Below, in pieces: positions 46,186 to 55,599 of a stretch of 64,000 nt of DNA. The first letter of the stretch is position 1; every line of letters begins with the position of its first letter. The stretch comes from Microbacterium sp. SY138 (lineage in GTDB: Bacteria > Actinomycetota > Actinomycetes > Actinomycetales > Microbacteriaceae). The notes below the pieces were generated by a model, which saw only the letters and a program-made list of their open reading frames with translations, ran no database searches and had not been told where the DNA came from. The DNA lies in contig NZ_CP155793.1 of assembly GCF_039729145.1 (NCBI RefSeq), positions 2,542,001 to 2,606,000 of the forward strand, read 5' to 3'. Position numbers and translations under genes: made by a program.

Positions 46186-48048
46186 CTACGCCTTGTCGAG
46201 GCGGTAGCGCAGCGACGCCAGCTCGGCGCGCAGCGCTGCGGGGACCTTGTCGCCGAAGGTGTCGTAGAACTCCTCGGTCAGGTCGGCCTCGGTCTTCCAT
46301 GCCTCGGCATCGACCGAGAACAGCTCGTCGAGGTCGGCGGCGGGCATGTCGAGCCCGTCGAGGTTCAGGTCCTCCACGCGCGGCAGGCGACCGATCGGGC
46401 TGTCGACCGCAGGAACGTCACCCGCGATGCGGCGGATGATCCAGTCGACCACACGCGAGTTGTCGCCGAAGCCCGGCCACAGGAACCGGCCGTCGTCGCC
46501 ACGTCGGAACCAGTTCACCTGGAAGATGCGCGGCGCCCTGTCGAAGCGCAGACCGCGCCCGACCTTGAGCCAGTGCCCGAAGTAGTCGGCCATGTTGTAG
46601 CCGCAGAACGGCAGCATCGCGAACGGGTCGCGGCGCAACTCCCCGACCGTGCCCTCGGCGGCAGCCGTGCGCTCTGACGAGATGTTCGAGCCCAGGAAGA
46701 CGCCGTGCGTCCAGTCGGTGGCCTCGACCACGAGCGGGACGTTGCTGGCGCGGCGTCCACCGAACAGGATGACGTCGAGCGGAACGGCCTCTTCCCAGTC
46801 CTCGGAGATCTGCGGGCACTGCGCCGCCGACACCGTGAAGCGGGAGTTGGGGTGCGCTGCCGGCCGTCCCGACTCGGGAGTCCAGTCGTTGCCCTCCCAG
46901 TCGATCAGGTTCGCGGGCGCCTCATCGGTCAGCCCCTCCCACCACACGTCGCCGTCCGGACGGAGAGCGACGTTCGTGAAGATGGTGTTGCCCCACAGCG
47001 TCTCGACCGCCGTGACGTTGGTCGATTCGCCGGTTCCGGGTGCGACGCCGAAGAAGCCCGCCTCCGGGTTGATCGCCCACATGCGGCCGTCTTCGCCGGG
47101 ACGGATCCAGGCGATGTCGTCGCCGAGGGTCTCCACCCGCCATCCGGGGATGGTCGGACGCAGCATCGCGAGGTTCGTCTTGCCGCAGGCAGAGGGGAAC
47201 GCCGCGGCCACGTGGTACGCCTTGCCCTGCGGGTCGATCACGCGGATGAGCAGCATGTGCTCGGCGAGCCACCCCTCATCGCGGGCGATCACCGAGGCGA
47301 TGCGCAGCGCGAAGCACTTCTTGGCGAGGATCGCGTTGCCGCCGTAGCCCGAACCGTACGAGTAGACCTCGAGCGTCTCGGGGAAGTGCACGATGTACTT
47401 GTCGTCGTTGCAGGGCCACTCGACGTCCTGCTCCCCCGGGGCGAGCGGGGCGCCGACCGTGTGCACGGTCTTGACCCACGGCGCACCCTCGGCGATCTGC
47501 CGCGTGACGGCATCGCCGACACGGGTCATGATGCCGATCGAGGCGACCGCGTAGGCGCTGTCGGTGATCTGCACGCCGATGTGCGAGAGCGGGCCGCCGA
47601 CGCGGCCCATCGAGAACGGCACGACGTACATCGTGCGGCCGCGCATCGAGCCCTCGAAGATCTCGTCCATCTTGGCGTGCATGTCGGCAGGTGCCGCCCA
47701 GTTGTTCGTGGGGCCGGCGTCCTCCTCGCGCTCGGAGGCGATGAACGTGCGCCCCTCGGTGCGGGCGACGTCGCTGGGGTGCGAGCGTGCGAGGTACGAA
47801 CCGGGACGCCATTCGGGGTTGAGCTTGATGAGCTTGCCCTCATCGACGAGTCCGCGCAGCAGCCAGTCGTTCTCGGCGCGCGAGCCGTCGACCCAGTGCA
47901 CGGCGTCGGGCTGGGTGAGAGCGCGGATCTCCTCGACCCACGCGGCCAGCTCCGCCATGGCGGGGGTGTCATACGTCGGAGCCGCGCCGAACGTACGCGT
48001 CGGTGCGACGGGAGACGTGCGGGGGGTGAAGACTTCGGCGATAGCCAT
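46186..48048 (-). CDS. pckG: Phosphoenolpyruvate carboxykinase (GTP)
   Basis: Enzyme of 620 residues converting oxaloacetate plus GTP to PEP, the entry step of gluconeogenesis. The GTP-type signature [15 protein letters not shown] (P-loop with the reactive Cys) is present, along with [34 protein letters not shown] and the nucleotide-binding [20 protein letters not shown]. The length is normal. AAGGAG lies before the ATG at 48048. It is divergent from a RamB/ScfR-type regulator, the arrangement expected for carbon-source control. Confidence 0.96.
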   Translation of the reverse strand: MAIAEVFTPRTSPVAPTRTFGAAPTYDTPAMAELAAWVEEIRALTQPDAVHWVDGSRAENDWLLRGLVDEGKLIKLNPEWRPGSYLARSHPSDVARTEGRTFIASEREEDAGPTNNWAAPADMHAKMDEIFEGSMRGRTMYVVPFSMGRVGGPLSHIGVQITDSAYAVASIGIMTRVGDAVTRQIAEGAPWVKTVHTVGAPLAPGEQDVEWPCNDDKYIVHFPETLEVYSYGSGYGGNAILAKKCFALRIASVIARDEGWLAEHMLLIRVIDPQGKAYHVAAAFPSACGKTNLAMLRPTIPGWRVETLGDDIAWIRPGEDGRMWAINPEAGFFGVAPGTGESTNVTAVETLWGNTIFTNVALRPDGDVWWEGLTDEAPANLIDWEGNDWTPESGRPAAHPNSRFTVSAAQCPQISEDWEEAVPLDVILFGGRRASNVPLVVEATDWTHGVFLGSNISSERTAAAEGTVGELRRDPFAMLPFCGYNMADYFGHWLKVGRGLRFDRAPRIFQVNWFRRGDDGRFLWPGFGDNSRVVDWIIRRIAGDVPAVDSPIGRLPRVEDLNLDGLDMPAADLDELFSVDAEAWKTEADLTEEFYDTFGDKVPAALRAELASLRYRLDKA

Positions 48049-48122
48049 GACGTGTGCTCCTTTGAAGTGTGGGGCGTTGCACCTATCTTCTTCCGGTTTG
48101 AGCGCGACTTTCGGACAATTCG

Positions 48123-48149
48123 AGCGATAAGAACTTCAATTCTTTCGCT
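48123..48149. promoter_or_regulatory. Inverted repeat before the RamB-like gene, possible autoregulatory site
   Basis: AGCGATAAGAA (48123-48133), six bases, then TTCTTTCGCT (48140-48149): an inverted repeat with one extra base in the left arm. It directly abuts the -10 hexamer TAGACT of the regulator gene and lies in the pckG-ramB divergent region. It has AAGAACTT/TTCTTTCG elements but is not an exact copy of the corynebacterial RamB consensus. Confidence 0.5.
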
Positions 48150-48154
48150 AGACT
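48149..48154 (+). promoter_or_regulatory. -10 hexamer TAGACT, leaderless ramB-like transcript
   Basis: TAGACT ends 6 nt before the ATG at 48161. AAGGA directly abuts the ATG and cannot act as a ribosome binding site. Confidence 0.5.
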
Positions 48155-48160
48155 CAAGGA

Positions 48161-49603
48161 ATGGCGTCCTCCGGCATCCACCTCACGACTCTCGGCCACC
48201 GCATCCGTCACCACCGATTGGAGAACGGGTTCACGCTCGACGAGCTCGGTGCTCTGGTGGGCGTCGCCGGCTCTCAACTGAGCCTGATCGAGAACGGCAA
48301 GCGCGAGCCCAAGCTCTCGCTGCTGCAGGCGATCGCACAGGCGACCAAGACCGAGGTGACCGACCTGATCTCCGGTGAACCGCCGAACCGTCGGGCCGCC
48401 CTCGAGATCGCCCTGGAGCGCGCGCAGGAGAGCCCGGTCTTCCGGCAGCTCGGCGTCGCGCCCGTGCGCGTGACCAAGGGCATGAGCGACGAGACGATCG
48501 AATCGGTCCTGGGGCTGCACCGCGAGCTCGAGCGTCGTGAACGCGAGGCCATCGCGACGCCGGAGGAGGCGCGGCGCGCGAACACCGAGCTGCGGCTGCG
48601 GATGCGCGCGCAGAACAACTACCTCCCCGAGATCGAGAAGCTCGCCGAGAAGCACCTCAAGGCCGCGGGGCACGTACAGGGGGCGCTCACCCACCGCACG
48701 GTGAGCATCATGGCGGAGAAGCTCGGCTTCGAGCTGATCTACGTCAACGACCTTCCCCACTCGACCCGCTCGGTCACCGACCTCGAGAACGGACGCATCT
48801 ACCTGCCGCCGGCGTCGATCCCGGGTGGCCACGGTCTGCGCTCGATGGCGCTGCAGGCGATGGCGCACCGACTGCTCGGGCACACACCGCCGACCGATTA
48901 CGCCGACTTCCTGCAGCAGCGCCTGGAGATCAACTACTTCGCCGCGTGCTGCCTGATGCCGGAGACCGCATCGGTCGCGTTCCTGCAGCAGGCGAAGAAA
49001 GACCGCAACCTCGCGGTCGAGGACTTCCGCGACGGCTTCGGCGTGACGCACGAAGCCGCCGGCATGCGCATGACGAACCTGTTGACGCAGCACCTCGGCA
49101 TGGCGCTGCACTTCCTGCGCGTGGATTCCACCGGCGCGATCACCCGCGTGTACGAGAACGACGACCTGCCGCTGCCGATGGACGTGACCGGCGCGGTCGA
49201 GGGACAGCGGGTGTGCCGCAAGTTCCAGGCACGCGCGGCGTTCACGCAGCAGAACCGCACGGTGGAGCACCACCAGTACACCGACACCCCCTCTGGCACG
49301 TTCTGGTGCTCGACCCAGACCGGATCGTCGAGCGACGGCGAGTTCTCGGTGACGGTCGGCGTGCCGTTCGACGACGCCCGCTGGTGGCGCGGACGCGAGA
49401 CCAACGACAGAGCGGTGTCGACCTGCCCCGACGAGTCGTGCTGCCGTCGCCCCTCCGCCGAACTGAGCGATCGCTGGAGCGGACGGGCGTGGCCGAGCGC
49501 GCGGGTGCACACGCACATGTTCTCGCCGCTCCCCCGCGGCGCTTTCCCCGGCGTCGACGACAACGAGGTCTACAACTTCCTCGCGCGTCACGCGAGCGAG
49601 TAG
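48161..49603 (+). CDS. ramB: XRE/ScfR family regulator, RamB-like
   Basis: Regulator of 480 residues. An N-terminal Cro/C1 helix-turn-helix (FTLDELGALVGVAGSQLSLI, about 25-44) is followed by an IrrE/ImmA-like domain in which the zinc-protease motif is degenerate (LQAMAHRLLGH, EINYFAACCLMP), and a C-terminal short-chain fatty-acyl regulator domain with clustered Cys (CPDESCCRRP). This is the layout of corynebacterial RamB, which controls acetate metabolism genes, and of mycobacterial homologues that sense acyl-CoA-related signals. Divergence from pckG and a nearby gapB support a carbon-metabolism role. Naming by similarity of layout. Confidence 0.85.
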   Translation: MASSGIHLTTLGHRIRHHRLENGFTLDELGALVGVAGSQLSLIENGKREPKLSLLQAIAQATKTEVTDLISGEPPNRRAALEIALERAQESPVFRQLGVAPVRVTKGMSDETIESVLGLHRELERREREAIATPEEARRANTELRLRMRAQNNYLPEIEKLAEKHLKAAGHVQGALTHRTVSIMAEKLGFELIYVNDLPHSTRSVTDLENGRIYLPPASIPGGHGLRSMALQAMAHRLLGHTPPTDYADFLQQRLEINYFAACCLMPETASVAFLQQAKKDRNLAVEDFRDGFGVTHEAAGMRMTNLLTQHLGMALHFLRVDSTGAITRVYENDDLPLPMDVTGAVEGQRVCRKFQARAAFTQQNRTVEHHQYTDTPSGTFWCSTQTGSSSDGEFSVTVGVPFDDARWWRGRETNDRAVSTCPDESCCRRPSAELSDRWSGRAWPSARVHTHMFSPLPRGAFPGVDDNEVYNFLARHASE

Positions 49604-49631
49604 TCGCGGCGGGGTCGGTGATCCCTGCGGC

Positions 49632-50693
49632 TCAGTCGTCGGCGAACCGGGCGAACCGGGCGAGGGCCGCAGCCACGGCGGCGGGATCCTCCGGCTCCTC
49701 GAACAGCTCAGGCGGCGTACCCCTGGTCGCGGTCGCGTGGGACCAGGTCCCGATCACGCGCCCCTGCTCGACGAGGGTCGGACGCACCATGCCGTTCTTT
49801 CCGGGGCCGACGGCCGCGAGATGCTCCGGGGCGCAGACGGTCGTGCGATCGGCGTAGGAGATGTAGTACTCGTCGAACGCGCCGAGGGCGTGGACGGAGG
49901 CCGCACCCGATGCTCTTCGCGGACGTCGGCGCGCGGCGAAGAGACCCTCGTCGATCTCGTCGAGCCTGCCACCGTCCGTTCCCGCTCCCGCCCGCTCGGC
50001 CGCCTCGCGCGCCTGACCGAGGGTGAGGCCCGCCCACCAGGCGAAATCGGCGATACCGGCGGGGCCGTGTCCGTCGATGTAGCGGACGAACAGCTCGGCG
50101 AGCGGGTCATCGGGCGTGACGTGCTCGCGGATGTGATCTTCCACGAGCACGAAGCGCTGCTCGCGGGCGAAGCCGGCCCTGGCGACGACCGGCCCCTGGC
50201 AGATCAGACCGTCGATCGTGAGGGTGAACAGCAGATGGATGCCGCGCTGGCCCGAGGGATCGATGCCGACGACCTGGAGGATGTCGAACACCTCGGCGCG
50301 GGTGCACCCGCCGTCGCGGAGCGCCGGCGTCAGCGCCCGGACGCTCGCGGCGACCATGTCGTCATCGATGCCGAGATCGCGGTGGCGCGAGGCCGCCTGC
50401 TGTCGCTGCCGCCCCGCGGTGACCTGCAGCATCCAGCCGAGGTCGCGCGCCGGGACGGTGTGCAGGGTGCCGCGCATGGTCCACCCGCGCACGATGTCAC
50501 CGCGGTCGAAGGCGCGGTCGACGTCGCGCACCGTGGTCTCCCCTCGGGTGCGGACGGCCAGAGCCCAGCGACCCGCGGTGAAGTCCTGGCTCTGTACCGC
50601 GAGCATGTGGCGCGCCGCATCCGTCACCGTGGGAGCCGGCGAGATGAGGCGGTGCGATCGGAGGCGCTCGGCACGCAGGGTCGCGGTCTTCAT
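49632..50693 (-). CDS. HTH_42 winged-helix protein, AlkZ-like DNA glycosylase candidate
   Basis: Protein of 353 residues in the winged-helix DNA-binding (HTH_42, DUF1006) family. Landmarks are HMLAVQSQDFTAGRWALAVR, RGWTMRGTLHTVPARDLGWM and FDEYYISYADRT. The QSQ in the first block (about residues 34-36) matches the QxQ catalytic motif reported for AlkZ-like glycosylases, which open interstrand crosslinks and remove bulky alkyl lesions; the E. coli YcaQ branch has QxD instead. The ATG at 50693 is taken because the known N-terminus (MKTATLRAERLRSHRLIS) begins there; CATGAT lies 6 nt upstream. It follows gapB by 44 bp on the same strand. Confidence 0.82.
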   Translation of the reverse strand: MKTATLRAERLRSHRLISPAPTVTDAARHMLAVQSQDFTAGRWALAVRTRGETTVRDVDRAFDRGDIVRGWTMRGTLHTVPARDLGWMLQVTAGRQRQQAASRHRDLGIDDDMVAASVRALTPALRDGGCTRAEVFDILQVVGIDPSGQRGIHLLFTLTIDGLICQGPVVARAGFAREQRFVLVEDHIREHVTPDDPLAELFVRYIDGHGPAGIADFAWWAGLTLGQAREAAERAGAGTDGGRLDEIDEGLFAARRRPRRASGAASVHALGAFDEYYISYADRTTVCAPEHLAAVGPGKNGMVRPTLVEQGRVIGTWSHATATRGTPPELFEEPEDPAAVAAALARFARFADD

Positions 50694-50737
50694 GACCTCA
50701 TCATGCCGGGTGCCGCCGACGCGGCGCACGAGGAACC

Positions 50738-52186
50738 TCAGCTCTGCAGCGTCACCTCTCGGCGCTCGGGGAGCACGATCGGGTGCGAGCCCGCCATGAC
50801 CTCGAGCACGCGGATCACCTGGCACGAGTAGCCGAACTCGTTGTCGTACCAGACGTACAGGATGAGGGTGTCCTCATCGGCGATCGTGGCGAGACCGTCG
50901 ACGATGCCGGCACGGTGCGACCCGACGAAGTCGGTGGAGACGACGTCCGGGCTCTCCACGTAGTCGATCTGCTGGCGCAGCTTCGAGTGCAGCGAGACCC
51001 GACGCAGGTAGTCGTTGACCTGATCCTTCGTCGCGGGCCGCTCGATCGTCAGGTGCAGCACCGCGAGCGAGACGTCGGGGGTGGGCACGCGGATCGAGCT
51101 GCCCGTGAGCTTGCCCTCCAACTGCGGCAGCGCCTTGGCGACGGCCTTGGCGGCACCGGTCTCGGTGATGACCATGTTGAGCACCGCCGAGCGTCCGCGC
51201 CGATCGCCCTTGTGGAAGTTGTCGATCAGGTTCTGGTCGTTCGTGAACGAGTGCACGGTCTCGACGTGCCCCTTGACGACGCCGTAGGCCTCGTCGATCG
51301 CCGCGAGCACGGGCGTGATGGCGTTGGTCGTGCAGGAGGCGGCCGAGAGGATGCGGTCGGTCTCGACGATCGTGTCGTCGTTGATGCCGTGGACGATGTT
51401 CTTGAGCGGACTCTTCCCCGGCGCGGTCAGCAGCACGCGGGCGACGCCGGTCGAGCGCAGGTGCTGCGACAGACCGGCCTCGTCGCGCCAGCGCCCGGTG
51501 TTGTCGACGACGATCGCGTCGTGGATGCCGTAGGCGGTGTAGTCGATGGTCGCCGGGTCGTCGGAGTAGATCACCTGGATGCGGGTGCCGTTGGCGATGA
51601 TCTGCTCGGCGTCTTCGTCGACGGTGACCGAGCCGGCGAAGCGGCCGTGCACGGAGTCGCGCAGGAGCAGGGATGCGCGCTTGACGAGGTCGTTCTCGGC
51701 GCCGCGGCGGACGACGATGGCGCGCAGGCGCAGTCCGCTTCCTCCCCCGGTGTGGGCGATGAGGATGCGGGCGAGCAGGCGGCCGATGCGCCCGAAGCCG
51801 TAGAGCACGACGTCGGTGGGTTCGGCGGCGACGGCTCCCATCGCAGGGGCGAGCACGTCTGCGAGGTACGTCTCCAGCGGCTGACCGCTCTCGGCATGGC
51901 CGGCGACGAGGCGGGCGACATCGAGGGAGGATGCACCGGGGGCGAGCGCATGGATCGCCTCCAGCACGGCCAGGCTGTCCTCGATGGGGAGCCTCTCGTG
52001 CCCGAGCTGCGCGACGCGCTCGTGCACCTCGACGAGGCCGGTTGCCGACAGACCGAGCAGGCGGTGCCCGTGGAGCGAGGTGACGACGTCGTGTTCGCGT
52101 CGGAGCGCCCCGATGAGCGGGATCATCCGCTCCGCCAGCTCTTCGCTCTCAGTCCAGTCGTCGCGGTGTGCCGCGGAATCGTTCAT
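50738..52186 (-). CDS. gapB: Glyceraldehyde-3-phosphate dehydrogenase with N-terminal extension (GapB type)
   Basis: GAPDH of 482 residues, against about 335 for the glycolytic enzyme. The first 130 residues are an extra alpha-helical domain; the Rossmann domain then begins VVLYGFGRIGRLLARILIAH, the catalytic Cys is in LSAASCTTNAITPVLAAI and the C-terminal signature WYDNEFGYSCQVIRVLEVMA is present. Corynebacterium glutamicum GapB has the same extended length and works in the gluconeogenic direction; location near pckG and the RamB-like regulator fits. The ATG at 52186 (MNDSAAHRDDWTESEELAER) is chosen by comparison; the frame is open further upstream. Cofactor preference is not obvious from the sequence. 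Confidence 0.88.
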   Translation of the reverse strand: MNDSAAHRDDWTESEELAERMIPLIGALRREHDVVTSLHGHRLLGLSATGLVEVHERVAQLGHERLPIEDSLAVLEAIHALAPGASSLDVARLVAGHAESGQPLETYLADVLAPAMGAVAAEPTDVVLYGFGRIGRLLARILIAHTGGGSGLRLRAIVVRRGAENDLVKRASLLLRDSVHGRFAGSVTVDEDAEQIIANGTRIQVIYSDDPATIDYTAYGIHDAIVVDNTGRWRDEAGLSQHLRSTGVARVLLTAPGKSPLKNIVHGINDDTIVETDRILSAASCTTNAITPVLAAIDEAYGVVKGHVETVHSFTNDQNLIDNFHKGDRRGRSAVLNMVITETGAAKAVAKALPQLEGKLTGSSIRVPTPDVSLAVLHLTIERPATKDQVNDYLRRVSLHSKLRQQIDYVESPDVVSTDFVGSHRAGIVDGLATIADEDTLILYVWYDNEFGYSCQVIRVLEVMAGSHPIVLPERREVTLQS

Positions 52187-52346
52187 CTGCGTCCTTGCAT
52201 GTGTGAGCGCGCGCCGAGGTCGCCGGCGCGCGAGTTGCCGGGTGAATCGGGGGATGTCTCCAGCGTACAAGCCGCAGAACCGCGCGCCGAATCGGTGCGT
52301 CCCCGCCCCGCATTCGGCCGGGTTTTACGTCTACACTGGTGGAATA

Positions 52347-53690
52347 ATGAGCCAGACATTTCCCGGCGACGACGCCGACCTGATCATCCGCGGCGGCCGT
52401 ATCCACACCTTCGACGGGACGGGCGATATCGCTCACGCCCTCGCCGTGCGCGACGGCGTGATCGTCGCCACCGATGCCGCCGCCACCCGACTCCACGCAC
52501 GGAACGTCCTCGAACTCGACGGACGCACCGCGGTCCCCGGCATCAACGATGCACACCTGCATGCCGCATGGCTCGGTGCGCGCTGGCCGCACCTGTTCTT
52601 CTCGGACACTCCCCCGGAGGAGCAGCCGCCCGGAAGACTCGTGTCGACCGCGAGCGAGCGACGATCCGCCCTGCGCCGCGCGTGGCGCCTCCTCGCCGAA
52701 CACGGCATCACGAGCTACACCGAACCGGGCATCGGTCCGGGAGAGGACGCCGGGGAGACCGGATGCTTCGGCGCCGACATGCTCGACACCTACGGCGAAC
52801 TGCACCGCGAAGGCGCCCAGACATCGCGGGTGACTCTGCTGCGGCTCTTCGGCACGATCGACGGCGAGAGCACGCTCGAGGACTTCGCGCACGGCATCCG
52901 CACCCCGCCACCCACCCACGACCCGCGATGGCTTGCGATCCCCGGAGTGAAGATCTTCGCCGACGGCATCCCCCCGATGGCGACCGCCTGGGTCGAGGAG
53001 CCGTATGCGGACGGCACCACCGGAGCACTGCTCACCCGAGGAGGGAGCGACCCGCTCTCCGCATTCCAGCAGATGGTCGAACTGGCCGCATCCCGCGGGA
53101 TGCAGATCGCCGTGCATGCGACCGGCGACCGGTCGATCGCCGAGTTCCTCGCGGTCCTGGAGCGCCTCTCCGATGCGCCCGCACCGGCCGCTCCGCACTA
53201 CGTCGTCCACGGAGACCTGGCCACGCCCGAGCAGATCGCGCGCATGCGACGGGTCGATGCCGGATTCGCCGTGCAGCCCCTGATCGCTGCGCACACCCAT
53301 TCCTGGGCGGCGGCGCAGCTCGGCGAGGCGCGCATCGCCACGGCCTGGCCGCTGGCCGCGATGCTCGCCTCCGGCGCCCTCACGACCGTGACCAGCGACG
53401 CGCCGATCGCGAGTCCGGATTGGCGGCTCGGGCTCGACGCCGCGCTCGCCCTGCTCACCGACGCGGGCTTCATCGACGACGCAGCGACCCGCCACCTGCT
53501 CCTGCGATCGATGACCGTGGAGGCCGCGCGACAGGACGGCGCATCGGACTGGAAGGGGTCGCTCGAGGTCGGGCACGTCGCCGACCTGACGATCCTCGAC
53601 GAGGACCCGCTGACGCCCATCCGCCCGTTCTCCTCGCTCGAGGTGGTGCGCACGATCGTCGACGGCCGTACGGTCTTCTCCCGCGACTGA
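52347..53690 (+). CDS. Amidohydrolase family protein (YtcJ-like)
   Basis: Metal-dependent hydrolase of 447 residues, amidohydrolase family 3. Metal and active-site motifs: TAVPGINDAHLHAAWLG (HxH on strand 1), GVKIFADGIPPMATAW, a His in IAVHATGDRSIAEF, HYVVHGDLATPEQIARM and the Asp in TVTSDAPIASPDWRL; the C-terminal strand domain EVGHVADLTILDEDPLTP is typical. These enzymes cleave amides or deaminate exocyclic groups; the substrate is unknown. TACACT (52332-52337) is a likely -10, giving a leader of only a few nt before the ATG at 52347. It is divergent from gapB. Confidence 0.87.
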   Translation: MSQTFPGDDADLIIRGGRIHTFDGTGDIAHALAVRDGVIVATDAAATRLHARNVLELDGRTAVPGINDAHLHAAWLGARWPHLFFSDTPPEEQPPGRLVSTASERRSALRRAWRLLAEHGITSYTEPGIGPGEDAGETGCFGADMLDTYGELHREGAQTSRVTLLRLFGTIDGESTLEDFAHGIRTPPPTHDPRWLAIPGVKIFADGIPPMATAWVEEPYADGTTGALLTRGGSDPLSAFQQMVELAASRGMQIAVHATGDRSIAEFLAVLERLSDAPAPAAPHYVVHGDLATPEQIARMRRVDAGFAVQPLIAAHTHSWAAAQLGEARIATAWPLAAMLASGALTTVTSDAPIASPDWRLGLDAALALLTDAGFIDDAATRHLLLRSMTVEAARQDGASDWKGSLEVGHVADLTILDEDPLTPIRPFSSLEVVRTIVDGRTVFSRD

Positions 53691-53710
53691 GCCCGCCCGC
53701 GCACGAAAAC

Positions 53711-53742
53711 GGCGGGCGGCATGTTCACGCATGCCGCCCGCC
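53711..53742. terminator. Bidirectional terminator between amidohydrolase and methyltransferase genes
   Basis: GGCGGGCGGCATG and CATGCCGCCCGCC form a 13-bp perfect stem with a 6-nt loop. AAAAC before it gives a short U-run for the minus-strand transcript. Confidence 0.85.
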
Positions 53743-53802
53743 TCTGATCCCCCTCGGACCAGTCCGCGCCCCCGTCGTCGGGCACCCGACGCCGGGGAAG
53801 TC

Positions 53803-54792
53803 TCACACCGCCGTCGCGACCAGCACCCGCGGGCTTCCGGGCAGGGCGACCTTATCCCGCACCTCCCAGCCCGCATCGTTCAGCCAGCCGCGCACCTGAG
53901 ATTCCGGATACACGAGGGTCCCGTCGATGACGAGGTACTCCCCGGCGTGCCGGGCGTCGATCCCGCGCTGCTCCGCGTCGTCGTCGAGGAAGAAGTCGAG
54001 CACGGTCAGGGTCGCTCCCGGAGTCGCTGCCGCCCGCAGGTTTCGGAAGATCCGGGCGTTCTCCTCGGCGGTGAAGCGATGGATGACGTGATTGGCGAAG
54101 ACGGCGTCGTATGCCCCCTCGGGTGCGGCAGTCGCGGTGTCGGCGATCTCGACGACGACACGGTCGGCGACGCCCGCCGCCGCCACGGCTTCGGCGATGC
54201 CGTCCTCGAAGCCGGGAGCGTATACGAACGTGGTGTGCAACGCCGGGTTCTGCGCCATGACCGACAGCGCGAAATCCGCCGAGAGCCCGCCGAAATCGAG
54301 GGCTTTCGTGGCACCGGCGAGGTCGATGTGTCGGCCGAACTCCTGGGCGTGCAGGCGGTTGTACGTCATGACGCCGGCCATGAAGGTCGCCCAGCGGGCG
54401 TCGTCCATCTGCAGGTCACCCGGTTCGGTGGTGTCGACCGTATGGGCGAACTGCAGCCAGTGCGGGTAGCTGATCTCGTCGAGGAACGTGAGGAACGGGC
54501 CGAGGTCGATCGCCGCATCGGCACCGGTGAGGTAGGCGGCCGCATCCGGGGCCACGACGTAGTTGCCGTCCGTGCGGACCAGCAGCCCCTGGGCCGCCAT
54601 CGCGTCGGCGAGCAGGTGCGCGATGCGCTCACTCACCCCGCATCTCTCGGCGATCGCCGGCACCGTGTCGGCTCCGCCGTCGACGGCAGCGAAGAGGCCG
54701 ATGCGACGGGCGTGGAAGAGCTGCTTCGATGCCATGTATCCGGTGGCGATGTCGAGGATCCGGGCCGCGTCCGCGGTGGGAGTGTCGGTCAT
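53803..54792 (-). CDS. O-methyltransferase-family-2-like protein with altered SAM motif
   Basis: Protein of 329 residues. An N-terminal dimerisation winged helix (about 10-90, VPAIAERCGVSERIAHLLAD) precedes a Rossmann-type methyltransferase domain as in small-molecule O-methyltransferases. Motif I reads ALDFGGLSADFALSVMAQNP, where DxGGGxG is usual, and the following strand ends FVYAPGFED instead of the acidic DLP that binds SAM ribose. FANHVIHRF stands where the catalytic-His helix of the family begins. SAM use is therefore uncertain. It is the last gene of a minus-strand run with an alpha/beta hydrolase, TetR and peptide ABC genes. Confidence 0.8.
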   Translation of the reverse strand: MTDTPTADAARILDIATGYMASKQLFHARRIGLFAAVDGGADTVPAIAERCGVSERIAHLLADAMAAQGLLVRTDGNYVVAPDAAAYLTGADAAIDLGPFLTFLDEISYPHWLQFAHTVDTTEPGDLQMDDARWATFMAGVMTYNRLHAQEFGRHIDLAGATKALDFGGLSADFALSVMAQNPALHTTFVYAPGFEDGIAEAVAAAGVADRVVVEIADTATAAPEGAYDAVFANHVIHRFTAEENARIFRNLRAAATPGATLTVLDFFLDDDAEQRGIDARHAGEYLVIDGTLVYPESQVRGWLNDAGWEVRDKVALPGSPRVLVATAV

Positions 54793-54866
54793 GAGTGGCC
54801 TTTCGATGTTTATCTACGAATGTTGGAATTAAAGGGCATGAGGAGACCGATGGGCGGCCAACCGGG

Positions 54867-55565
54867 TCAGTCCGCCAGGAAGTCCTGCACAGCGGTGCGG
54901 AACTCCGCCGTGTGCAGCGCGGAGAGGTGATCACCGGGGACGCGGTGGGCGCGCGCCGCCGGGAGCAGCTGTGCGAGCTCGTCGATCCCGGCAGCCATCG
55001 CATCGTCCGTGCCGCCGATCAGCAGTACGGGCAGCGTGAGCCCATCGGGCCGCGGGGCGAACGGCTCCGCGGCCAGGCCCTCGATGAGGTCGATCACGTC
55101 GCCCGGTCTGTTGCCGGGCAGTGAGGCCATGTGCACGATCATTCCCGTGAGTGGATCCGCCGGGGCGGCGCCGCCGGAGACGGCCGCGCGCGCGACCGGG
55201 AGGTCGACCAGGGTGAAGGGCTCCCCCGCGCTGAGTCCGCCGAGCACTGCCCGGCGCACCGCGACCGCGGGATGCCGCACCAGGTCCCAGGCGAGCCGGG
55301 CCCCCAGCGAGTACCCCACCAGGTCGATCTCATCCGCACCGACGGCGTCCGCGAGCGCGTCGAGCACCACCGAGGTCGGGGCCGTGCCGAGCGTCGGACT
55401 CGCTCCGTGTGCCGGGAGATCGACCACGACGCGGGGACGGTCGCCGAAGGATCCGCCCCACTCGGCTTCCGGCCAGTCCTGCGCGCCCTGCGAGGCGAGG
55501 CCGTGCAGGAACACCACCGGACGCCCGGTACCCGGGTGCCGCTCGACGAAAAGGGGTGAGGTCAT
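54867..55565 (-). CDS. Alpha/beta hydrolase
   Basis: Hydrolase of 232 residues with the minimal fold: oxyanion motif VVFLHGLASQGAQ, nucleophile elbow VGYSLGARLAWDL (Ser about 98), a late Asp in LLIGGTDDAMAAG and His in VPGDHLSALHTAEF. No lid domain is evident, as in esterase or epoxide-hydrolase-like house enzymes. GAGAGGA lies upstream of the ATG at 55565. It is 34 bp after the TetR gene and 74 bp before the methyltransferase-like gene on the same strand, so co-expression is likely. The substrate is unknown. Confidence 0.85.
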   Translation of the reverse strand: MTSPLFVERHPGTGRPVVFLHGLASQGAQDWPEAEWGGSFGDRPRVVVDLPAHGASPTLGTAPTSVVLDALADAVGADEIDLVGYSLGARLAWDLVRHPAVAVRRAVLGGLSAGEPFTLVDLPVARAAVSGGAAPADPLTGMIVHMASLPGNRPGDVIDLIEGLAAEPFAPRPDGLTLPVLLIGGTDDAMAAGIDELAQLLPAARAHRVPGDHLSALHTAEFRTAVQDFLAD

Positions 55566-55599
55566 GACGCGCGGTCCTCTCGGATCAGGCGCGTCGCCG

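Noticed and set aside
48156..48160. AAGGA as ribosome binding site of the ramB-like gene
   Set aside because: It touches the ATG with no spacing; the TAGACT hexamer 6 nt upstream better explains a leaderless start.
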